The notes under the pieces were generated by a model. It worked only from the letters and a program-made list of their open reading frames with translations, was not told the DNA's origin and searched no databases. The translations under genes and the position numbers were made by a program. This document shows positions 40,616 through 56,200 of a stretch of 64,000 nucleotides of DNA, one piece after another; within the stretch, counting starts at the first letter, position 1; every line of letters starts with the position of its first letter. The stretch covers positions 4,790,420 to 4,854,419 of the forward strand of contig OX030961.1 in assembly GCA_943735955.1 (NCBI GenBank). The letters run 5' to 3'. The DNA comes from Piscicola geometra. Its lineage: Eukaryota; Annelida; Clitellata; Hirudinida; Piscicolidae.

Positions 40616-42529
40616 TCAGGCAGCAGAGGAAAGACAATAGGGAGCTTTTCGGCTAGTTTCCAAGTAGAGAAAACCTGATAAAGAACTATCAGTGCCAAGA
40701 CCCATCACACTACAGTCCCGACATTCCACACATGACCTCTGAAAAATAAATTGAATTTGTAAAAAATTAATATTTTAAAATATAATTTACATAAAAATTT
40801 TATCAAAAAGATGGTAAATGCCCTTTTTTTATTAAATTCCAACTAACCGGTATTTTTTCATGATCTTTGCACTTTTTTAAAGCGACGAAACAATCTTTCT
40901 TGATGGATTCAATGTAGAAGATTGGAGCTATGTTGTGGCTGCAGACACTCGCTTTAGAGAAGAGAGAAAAATTCAAAACATTTATTTAACTTTAAAATAT
41001 TTAGAATTTTATTATTATAATTTCACAAGTGTTTAAACCTTCAAGTAATCCTAAATTTTAATTAATCTGAAAATTCATGCTTTCATCAAACTATTCTCTG
41101 CAAGGATACAACCACATCACTCACCCATGCAGCCTGGTTGATTGTCACCACCATTGGGATAGAAGTCGACGTGGCCGATTGGTCGTTCAGTTCCATACGT
41201 TTTGTCAGTGTGCATCACGTCTACGAAATCGGCTGAGCTCGGATTCAAGCCTGCGGATTAAAGTTAAATAAATAATAATAATACATTTTCTATCGAATTA
41301 ACATAAATACAAAGTGTGTTTAGTAAAGTTAATTACCAATTTCAATATTATTTTTTTTCTCGAACCATGGACCAGCTGGGTCCATACCTGAAGTGAAGGA
41401 TAAAACCTTTGTAAGATGAAAACAAAATAAACCAAATCCTAATGTCAAAGTTTTTATCAATATAATTAAACTCATGAAAAATCTATAAAAACATTTGAAG
41501 ATGCTTTAAAAACTTCAAACGCACCAGTGATTCTGTCTATTTGAATTCCAAGGCCTGCATGCGCACAGAGATGAGCTCCAAGGCTGTGACCAATGCAGTA
41601 AAGGTATGCTTTTTTGTCAGATTGTGCTCTCAGAGCCTTCATGATCAGGGCTGTGTGGGCGCCAATGCTTCTTACATTAGAAGCCGATTGAGGATACCAG
41701 AGTCGACTGGCCATTTTATACCAATCTATCACGACTACGTTTATATTTTTCTGTCGGTGGAAAATGTTATTTTATAACCTATAATTTGAACTTTAAATTT
41801 TTGTAGTTTCTTGTTTCTGATATTTATAATTTCCAGTAGCTGGAAAACGGTTTTTTACTTTTTCATTGAAAAATATTTTTATAAATTAATAAGAACCTTC
41901 TTCAAAAGCTCGTCTTTCATCTTCAAAACCCATTTTGTATCTCCCTTGGTGATCCAGCCGTGCGCAATGAAGTAGGTGGGGTTCTCGGGAGAATAGCTTT
42001 TTCTTTAAAAAGTTGTTGCTTATTTAGTTTAATTAAACAAATTCATTAAAAATTCAAGTATATTTTCAAAAATCTACGTTATAATAGTGTCTATCGAATA
42101 AAGATTATTTTATTTTAGTGTGTAAAAAAAAATATATTGTTATAATAAAAAACATACGGAACGTTGGACGGAGTAATAAGCTGCGCGTTGTACCAATCAT
42201 TCCTGGTGTAGAGGTTGAAAGTCGGAGCACTGTCTGCGTAGTCGGTACATTCGGGAAGTGGCATCGAGTTGAAGGGATATAAGTCGTTGAAGCAGCCCGC
42301 TGCTTCACAACACACTTCTTTGGCTCTGAAGAAAGTAATAATTTATTTAATATGTTTTGGAAAAATTAAGAAAACAAATATAAATGTTCTAATTCTTTTA
42401 AAGTAAATTGAATAAGAGATGATAAACTCATCTGATAATTTTTTTTTTCGACCTTGTTCTTTGGAAATACAGGAGCTGTAACAAGAGAAGACAAGCAATA
42501 ACATTCGCAGAAAGGAGAAGAGACAACAT
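40616..42529 (-). CDS. Secreted lipase-fold enzyme B, phospholipase A1-like (8 exons)
   Basis: Tandem paralogue of gene A. Exons: 42529-42453, 42325-42158, 41996-41897, 41750-41525, 41387-41337, 41250-41125, 40951-40848, 40738-40616; 324 aa. Exons 2, 5, 6 and 7 have exactly the lengths of gene A (168, 51, 126, 104). Signal peptide [30 protein letters not shown] resembles the start of mature pancreatic lipase; triad Ser in [10 protein letters not shown], Asp in GMDPAGP, His in SVCSHN. The lid Cys pair is four residues apart (GCMASVC), again pointing to phospholipase A1-type specificity. Exon 6 is much more alike between A and B than other exons, which suggests gene conversion. A TATTTAAA element lies on the minus strand at 42609-42616, 80 bases before the ATG. 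Confidence 0.92.
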
Positions 42530-42608
42530 TCTGAAAATGATATCTCAAGAGCTTTAACTAGAAATTAGACAGAGCGATTCTTGCTATTGATCTCTCACAT
42601 AAGATGGG

Positions 42609-42616
42609 TTTAAATA
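42609..42616 (-). promoter_or_regulatory. TATA-like element of lipase gene B
   Basis: Minus-strand TATTTAAA 80 bases upstream of the ATG, a normal distance for a short 5'UTR. Confidence 0.4.
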
Positions 42617-42989
42617 GGCAGAAAAGTGTACTTTTGAACTCCTAAAGATAAAAAAATTCATACGTAGAAATTAATGCTCATCAACTAAAAACTGATAATG
42701 AATTTTCTTTATCAAAAAGTTCTCTTCGTATTTGATAACTTAAAATAGTTTGCACTTTTAAAATAGAGATAAGACAGATAAAACTTTTTCCATATTGTTC
42801 TATTGTTATTACTCACTTCTTACAGCATATCTCTTTTATTTTTTTGAAACAATGTGTTCTACTTTTTGACGTTTTTTTTTAGAACATTCAAAGTTAAATT
42901 TAAATGAGATTTTAAATGAATAGATTTCTAAATAGTTTATGAAATTTGAAGTTTAAAAATTCAATCTTTTAATTCACTATCCTTGAATA

Positions 42990-45409
42990 TTAATTGCACA
43001 TTTTAAGGCGGTAGTGGTTAAAGTCTGGAGAAGCTACTTTCACTGAAATGTCATAATCCACGTCACGCACATTGACGTAGCATTCTTTCTTCTTCGTGTC
43101 ATAGTCAACGTACATGCAGCGGTTCGTGTAAATGCACTTAGTTTTGCATAATTCAAGATTTTTCGTTTTCAGCTTAGTGAAATATTTTGAGTTAGTATCA
43201 CTGTCACTGAACTTCGTTCCCTTTTCTGACAGCCAGCAGAACACTGTGGTTAAACATTGATTTTTTTACTAACTGTAGTATTCAAAGTTTGATTCAACAT
43301 TTATCCACAATAAGTCACTACACTTACATTTTCTTTCTCTCTCACGTAGAATATAATCTTCTGTAGGAATAGAGAAAATTTTACTATTAAAATGTTAATG
43401 ATAAATTTACATGTAATTTATATAATTATTTTTAATGAAATATCTTTTTCAAGTATAAAAAAAATTAAAATATATTTTTGTGAGTTTGTGATTTAAAAAG
43501 TACCTCCAAGATCCTCTTCTTCTCCATCTTCTGTTTTGTCATTCTTGGTTTTTTCATCATTTTTGTTGACGTCTTTTTCATCACCACTCTTTTTTTCATC
43601 ACTGGTTTCTTTTTTTTTCTCACCATCATCACCTTCATCCCTATTTTTCTCTTCTTTTTTTTCTTCATTTTCATCCTTTTCATCTTCATTCTCTTCATCT
43701 TTATCTTCTTCATCTTCATCCTCTTCATCTTCATTCTCTTCATCCTCATCCTCTTTATCTTCATCCTCTTCATCTTCATCTTCATCATCTTCATCCTCTC
43801 CATCTTCATCTTCTTCATCTTCATCTTCTTCATCTTCATCTTCTTCATCTTCATCTTCTTCATCTTCATCTTCTTCATTTTCATCTTCCTCATCTTCATC
43901 TTCTTCATTTTCATCTTCCTCATCTTCATCTTCTTCATCTTCATTCTCTTTATTTTCATCTTCTTCATCTTCATCCTCTTCATCTTCATCCTCTTCATCT
44001 TCATCCTCTTCATCTTCATCCTCTTCATCTTCATCCTCTCCATCTTCATCCTCTCCATCTTCATCCTCTTCCTCTTCATCTTCTTCTTCTTCATCCTCTC
44101 CATCTTCATCCTCTTCATCTTTATCTTCATCCTCTTTATCTTCATCCTCTTTATCTTCATCCTCTTTACCACCATCTTCTTCATCATCACCCTCTTCATC
44201 TTCATTATTTTCATCTTCATTCTCTTCTTCTTCATCCTCTTCATCTTCATCCTTTTCATCATCACCCTCTTCATCTTCATCCTTTTCATCTTCATCTTCA
44301 TCCTCTCCATCTTCATCCTCTTCTTTTTCATCCTCTTCATCTTCATCCTCTCCATCTTCATCCTCTTTATCATCATCATCTTCATCTTCATCTTTATCCT
44401 CTTTATCTTCATCCTCTTTACCACCATCTTCTTCATCTTCATTCTCTTCATCATTAATCTCTTCATCATCACCCTTTTCATCTTCATCCTCTTTATCTTC
44501 ATCCTCTTCATTTTCATCCTCTTCATCTTCATCCTTTTCATCATCACCCACTTCCTCTCCATCCTCTTCATCTTCAACTTCATCCTCTTCATCTTCATCT
44601 TTTTCTTCTTTTTCATCTTCATCTTCTTCATCCTCATCCTCTTTATCTTCATCTTCTTCATTTTCATCCTTTTCACCCTCTTTATCTTCATCCTCTCCAT
44701 CTTCATCCTCTTCATCTCCATCCTCTTCATCTTCATCCTCTTCCTCTTCATCCTCTTCCTCTTTATCTTCATCCTCTCCATCTTCATCCTCTTCATCTTC
44801 ATCCTCTTCATCTTCATCCTCTTCCTCTTCATCTTCATCCTCTTCCTCTTCATCTTCTCCATCTTCATCTTCTTCATCTTCATCTTCTTCCTCTTCATCC
44901 TCTCCATCTTCATCCTCTTCATCTTCATCTTCTTCCTCTTCATCCTCTTCATCTTCATCCTCTCCATCTTCATTCTCTTTATCATCATCATCTTCATCTT
45001 TATCTTCATCCTCTTTATCTTCATCCTCATTACCACCATTTTCTTCATCTTCATTCTCTTCATCATCACCCTTTTCATCTTCATTCTTTTCATCTTCATC
45101 CTCTTCTTCTTCATCCTCTTCATCTTCATCCTTTTCATCTTCATCTTCATCCTCTCCATCTTCAACCTCTTCATTTTCATCCTCTTCATCTTCATCCTCT
45201 ACATCTTCATCTTCTTCATCTTCATCACTTTTTTCTTCTACACCATCATCTACTTCCTTATTATTTTCAATTGGACTTACATCAGCTAGAACTCCTTCTG
45301 GCTTCGGGAAAGAGGACAACTCATCCAAATTTGATGCGCTACTTTTCAAAAGTACTTTACCTTCAATTAGATGGATTAATACAAATACCAGAATTAAATA
45401 CAATTTCAT
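42990..45409 (-). CDS. Secreted acidic-repeat protein with C-terminal PAN/apple domain (3 exons)
   Basis: Exons: 45409-43504, 43360-43328, 43243-42990; phase 1 at both joins; 730 aa. Residues 1-17 form a signal peptide (MKLYLILVFVLIHLIEG). After a short lead (about 18-57) comes a run of about 550 residues that is nearly all Asp and Glu, built on the pentamer EEDED from a 15-base unit, then a Lys/Asp/Glu stretch, a small basic linker exon (RERERK), and a PAN-like domain with six Cys (FCW, LCK, KCI, RCM, ECY, MCN) in the same spacing style as the small PAN protein at 32 kb. The acidic run should bind Ca2+ or basic partners; Asp/Glu-rich secreted proteins occur in biomineral matrices and mucus. 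I know no protein with this domain order. TATA box at 45468-45473. Confidence 0.85.
43620..45235. repeat. 15-bp coding minisatellite (Asp/Glu repeats)
   Basis: Imperfect tandem array of units such as CATCTTCATCCTCTT (plus strand). On the minus strand in frame it encodes EEDED-type pentamers. Because the unit length is a multiple of three and lacks stop triplets, long open frames also exist in another minus frame (Lys/Met-rich) and on the plus strand (Ser-rich). Confidence 0.95.
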
Positions 45410-45467
45410 GATTGTACTTTTGAAGCTTTAAGAAATTGCTGAGATAATAAATATAAATTATCACTTT

Positions 45468-45473
45468 TTTATA
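45468..45473 (-). promoter_or_regulatory. TATA box of the acidic PAN gene
   Basis: Minus-strand TATAAA 60 bases before the ATG, in the context GTATAAAAAAG, predicts transcription start near 45440 and a short leader. Confidence 0.55.
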
Positions 45474-45479
45474 CAATTT

Positions 45480-46950
45480 CTAAAGGTCAATTCAGCTTGT
45501 TTGATAACCCAAAACCCCACGTTAATTCTTAATAGAAATCTATGTGGCTTTGTCTTTTTTCATCAATAACAACTGTTTAAACAATAAAACATTGTTTTAA
45601 CTGTTTCGCAAGGCTTCTATAATTTTTATTTTTTGATAATAATAGATTATATCATATTTTTCTTAAAAATAATTTATTGATTCATTTGAAAACTTGACAG
45701 TACTTTATTTTCTATATCTTTTTATAATTTTCTAACACAAACTTTAGAGTGAAAACTACATTTCAATATGTAGATATTTCTAAAATAAACGAATTCCGAA
45801 AAATAACGGATGTGAATAAAATTCAAAGTACTAACTCTATAAAATGTAATACATTCATCATATTATAAAATAATGTTTGCATTTTTTAAAGATTATATCA
45901 TATATTTTAATTTACATGATTTGAATCATCTTGAAAGACTTGGTTGAAAGACATTTTTGGAAGCATTCCATAAAATAATTCAGAATAATTGAATCATTTA
46001 ACAAATGTAATCATGCAAACTAGGGTATTTATCGAAGTGAAATTAAAGTATTAAAAATATCATTTAAAAAATTAATGTGTTTAAATACTTTTTTCTATTT
46101 AATACTTTTTTCCATTCCAAAATCTAAAACTTCCCTGTTAAATCATTGCCTTCTCAAGTAAATGTGATTTTAAAAACAATATAAAAAATTGAAATTAAAG
46201 CAAATGTGGTTAATGGTCCTTTTTCAAGTTTCACAAACACCAAGCACTAGAACGATGAAAGACTATGCCACAGCACGCTTGTAAATAGCTCATTATAAAA
46301 TCCTCGAAAATGCTATCCATCTAAAATATGCATACAAAATCATGTGGTTGAAAGACATTTGGTTTTCATGTAAAACTTGTTAAGGGAACAATGGTATATA
46401 TATATATATATATATGTTATCTAAAAAAATTGAGGTGTTTTTGTCTTGAATATATCCAGATGAAATATATCTTGTTCGCCATTCTTTTGATGGGTATGAA
46501 TAAGTATTGTTTTTCAAATAAAAAGTTTAGTTCCAGTTTAAATAAATAAAGCAAATAAGTGTGAACTTGAGCACATTTTGAAGGTTATGCAATGTGAAAG
46601 ACTGCTGGCTTCGTTAACTAAACAACACTCTCCGACTTCCTCATATTAGCATCGGTTATGCTTTAATTGTGGAGGTAAAGTTAATGTATAGCATTACGCA
46701 TGTAAAAAAGATATTACTAACACTTGTTACAATTTAATAAGAAGTAAAATACACATTAATTCAACTGATAACGAAACAACAATTATTACTGCCTCTATAA
46801 GGAATATGCTTCTGACTGCTGCTCTCTATAACTTGATTGTAACATTTTCCTACAAGTTTCGATCTAATTGACACTAACTAGTACATTATCTAATGATTTT
46901 TTCAGCGCATTCTAATACTTCTCAACCCAACGCCAATACATTTTGGCTAC
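45480..46950. other. Intergenic, no gene seen
   Basis: AT-rich; contains a (TA)n microsatellite at about 46394-46416. No exon detected. Confidence 0.5.
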
Positions 46951-46958
46951 CGATCCAC

Positions 46959-51612
<4,654 letters not shown>

Positions 51613-51639
51613 GGTGCTCCCGGGTTCTTACGTCTAATC

Positions 51640-53250
51640 AACTGAAGATTGTTTTGTCGAAACCTTTGAAATTTATTTATTTGTTTCAATTGAAAAAAAT
51701 TTTATTTATGTTTTAAGTATCAAATAATTTATTTATGTTTTATTTATTAAAAGTTTTTATTAATAACTATTTAATTTTTTTTACTTATTAGAATTAATTT
51801 AGTTGAGTCACCTTCAGTTTCTCAGAAGACTGTGCTTGCTTCGAATGCAACTGAGTTGATTTTATACAATTGTACAATCGCCGGGCAAGCGTTACTGGTC
51901 TCAAAAAACGTTATGGGTCGTTATTCAAATAAAAAGTGTAATTTCAGTAAGAAAAAATGTTAGTATAAAATAAAAATTATTTATTTCAAAAGTTATACTT
52001 TTTTTCTTATTAAGTTTTTCTCTCAATTGAATCTAGAAAGTAACGCTTTTTATGTTTTCAAGGACATCAGCATGACCACAGTTTTGAATCAGCAAGCTGC
52101 ATTTCGTTCAAGAGAGTCTACAAAATAAAACCTTATTTGAGCACAAAATTCAGCAAGAAATTTATTTTGAATTGATTTTTTATTTAAATATCAATTCACA
52201 TTATCTTTATGTTTACTCAAGATGGAATATTATTTAAAAAATTATGATTCTTATGATTAAAAATGTTTAAAGAAAAAACAGGTTTTAAAATATCTCCGTA
52301 GCCATTCAAAATTTAATTAAAGTCGACAGAGGCCTTAGACTAATACTTTCAAATGGATCGCTTGTTTAATAGCAGTGGGTTTGTGCTTGAAAAAAAAGAA
52401 GTATTATACAGTATAATTTATACTTCATGTCTGTCTAAAGCCATTGAATGAAAGAATACTTTAGCTCTATTAACAAAACCATTGACTCTTAGGAGACAAT
52501 GAATGCGACCTTTTAAGACTTAGGGTGACCTTATGTAGCATGCATTATTGCTCTTAAGCCGAAGACTCTTGGGTTTCTATTTTCATCAGTTTCTATTCGG
52601 TCAGCTCAAAATAGCAGTTTTTTCTTGTTTTGAAATTTGAAATTGTTAACTAAATTCGGAAACCATCCTAATAAAAAAGACTCTCTTGTAATAAAAAAAC
52701 ATTATTGAATCGTGTCAATGCGTTTAAAATAGTATGAAGAAGCATGAAGGCAGTAAGTGGCTTTTGGAAGTTTCGATTATTTTACTTTCAATAGAATTTA
52801 GCAAATAAACAAAGAAGTCTTTAAGAGCTTCAAGCTAAACAATCAAGCACTCAAACTGCCAAGCCTACGGCCTAAGTGTATTGCTGGATGTTGAATATAT
52901 ACATTATTGTTATTAACTATCTATGTGCGCAAGTGTTAAAAGTTTGTGCTAGAATAGCTCAAACATTCAGTCACCACGGAAAGATTGAAAAAAATAATGG
53001 TGATACGTGAAGCTTCTGGTGTTTTTGAACGCAAAATATGGACGGAATGTCAACAAACACTGTAATGCAAAAGTTTTCTGTTGCGAGGTCAACAAAACAA
53101 AAGGCTTTGATTGGTTTCAAAAATAACATCTAAAAATTCACTCGTTAAATATTCCGTTTGAATAGAAAAACAAGACAGTCTCAAAAAAACAACTAGCTAA
53201 CAAACTCACTAACCGATTTACTAAATAAACATTCAAGAAAGCTTGCAGTT
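51640..53250. other. Intergenic between PAPS synthase and ETS gene
   Basis: Divergent promoters of the minus-strand PAPS synthase and plus-strand ETS gene must lie here. No exon seen. Confidence 0.5.
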
Positions 53251-53257
53251 CTCAGAG

Positions 53258-56200
53258 ATGAAAATGGAAATAAACCAAAAAGACCAGAGCACAGAAATTG
53301 GTAGCAAACTCTTCATAGATTTGGAAGGAGATGCTAACACAGGTTTAAGATTACGTGAAATCATTTATTGACTGTTTTTTTTACATAGATCGATTACTTA
53401 ATTCTTTAATCACCAATTATAAAAACGTTAAGTGTGTTATACATATCAAAGTTTACATTGTTGAAAAAGTAAAACAATAAAATTGGAAATTCCATTATTT
53501 CCCCATGCACAAAAACAACTTTATATTGCAACATTCATATAAATAAAAAATTATAAATATCTAAAACACCTACAGTTCTAGACATGCGCAACACTTGGCA
53601 CAACAAAGATCCCACAACATGGGTGAGTTCCGACATTCTAAACTGGATCTACTTCAACGCAGGTACCCTTAATTTTTATTTTAATCTTCAATTTCACGGT
53701 TTTCATCTTAAAAACATATGTAAATAAATTAATTACCAATAACACTAAATATATCGACTAAGGTCTGAACGGAATTCCATTGGGTTCGTTGAAAGGAGAA
53801 AAGTTTCAGGGTTTGACGGGTTTGGAACTGTGTTCAATGACATCTGAGGACTTTAGAGCACGTGACCCTGACTATGGCGAGTTTCTACACTTCACGCTGA
53901 AAGTTCAACTAAGCAATGCAGAAAAAAGAAGTAAGTGAAGGTTTCAAACCATACATACATTTTTATTTTTATTCAGAATTTCAATGTTGGCCGTCGAGTT
54001 ATGAATATTGTCTTTAAACAATAATTTTGAAATTGTAATAGTAAATTTCTATTGTTTAGCTAGGGAGTATTCATTTTAATGATGTCTGAGAATCATGTGC
54101 GCAGTGTCAATTGTTTAGGATCGTTATACCTTCTTCAAAACAACCTGCTTCAAGAAAAATTCCACACACCTATTTCACAGCGGGCAACAAAGACGTAACA
54201 TCGTTTGAAAAGTTTCTTAAGTGGTCGCAACAAAAACAACGACCACAAATTCAACAACAAAAGAGTGACTACCCAGAGCCTTCATTTCAAATATCCACAC
54301 CCAGGCTTTGCGGACCAAGTATACCCCAAGCGGCTAATAAATTTCTACTAAATCAACAAAAACTACAACAATATACAAATCAGCAACAACACATACAACA
54401 AAATCAGCAGTTACAAAATAGCCAACAATTACAAAAAGAGTTCAATGATAATAATAAGTTCCTACTGCTAATGAAACAAAGACTACTACAACAGCAAAAC
54501 CAACTAGATAATCAATCCCAAAAAAATCAGGTCCAGCTACCGATGAAAAGTAGGACCCACTTATCAATATATTTTTAAGAATTGAATGAATGAATAAAAA
54601 ACTACTGTTCATGATGTCAATTTTAAAATAATACAACAAAACTAGATTATTAAGAGTAAAGTTAATTATTCTAATTAATACTTTCCAATCATTACAGTTC
54701 TGTCAAGCCTTTCCCCCTTTCTTCATCTTAACGCTATGCCACCGAACCTCATTCCTGTTTCAAACATTAATAACATTTTGCCAGAAAACACTTTGAAAAG
54801 TATAATACAGCAGCAACAATTCACACACAAAAATTTACCACAGCAAAAACTAACACAGCAACACTTAATAAAGCAACAACTACTCCAACAACAAAAACTA
54901 TTGTTTTCTCAAACTAAGGATGCAGTTATGAACAAAACAAATTTTAAAGGTTCTTCTGAAACTTTTAATTCTAGTAGCATAAGCTTTCAACTCAACAGCA
55001 CCAATGATCTCAATAATTTCAATCTCCAAAACTACTTTTTAAACCATCGTCTTTTGATGCCTTCTACCATAAATATAAACATCAACAGTATCCCTAGCAG
55101 CTCTAAAACAGAGTTTGAAATCAAAACCAACGACAGAACTCAAACTACGGAAAGTTTAACTTCATTAAATCTTTCTCAAAAATCTATTTCAAGCACACTA
55201 CCGAACGAAAATAAGAAGTTTCAAGAGAAAAAGCCTGCTCTCATTCCAGTTTTTGTCCAAAATTTCACGGATGACGATGACGAAACCGAAACTGTTAGCC
55301 ATAAAAATAAAAAACATGATGAAAATGGTGGTATTTGCAACAATAAAAGTAATGAGATGGCTGATAGAAAATCAAGTCTTCCGATCATCGTTGAAAATTA
55401 TAACTCAGCTGTGGATCAGGATAACAGACAACAAGGAAAAAACTTATTCGACTCTCCTACGTCGTTTAATGAAAATTTAGACCACAATAACAATATAACT
55501 AATAGCAGTAAAAGCAACAACAGTAGCCCACAAACTTCTACTAGTGGGTTGTCTTACTACAAGATCAGGAAAATGAAACTACAAATGGCAGGACCGACAA
55601 TCAGTTCATGCAACTCTCCCAAGAAAAGATCTAACAGTAATTACTTTCTTTTTTAATATTTTCTAAAAGACGATTTTTATTAATACTTACAAATTTATTA
55701 CTGGTTTCAATACTTCATTTTCGACAAAAATTGATCGTTTGTCTAGTTTTTAAAGTATTTGTAAAAAAAAAGAAATAATTTATTTATATTGAATGGGTTG
55801 AGTGAGTAAAAATTTAATAGTATTTAAAAATTTTCTTCTGAAAGCGACGATCTTTGGGCAAAAAAGATGTCTTTGTCCATTGAAAATAAATGTTTGATTT
55901 CAAAAATTGATGAAATTGCCGTATTAAAATTGGTGAAAAAAGTTTTTCCACTCAACATCTGTCAAAGAGTTCTTGTATTCGGTCTCCAACCAGTCTTATA
56001 GCAGCTTTTTGGATGGTCTATGTTTGAAATGTGTTTTTTTTGCTGCGTTATATCAGTCAAAAATCCCTCTTTATCCACCTCTTCTTTTTTGTTAACTCTA
56101 GTGTTACCATAGGTGGTGATCCTGGGGGGGTCCTGGGGACCAGACCATTCTACTTTTTGGTAGTTTATAGGTTCAATTGAATGGTTTGGATCCCAGAAAC

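Noticed and set aside
43465..45431. 631-codon Ser-rich plus-strand ORF and 576-codon Lys/Met-rich minus ORF
   Set aside because: Shadows of the Asp/Glu coding repeat. Only the acidic frame has a signal peptide, TATA box, splice sites and a downstream PAN domain.
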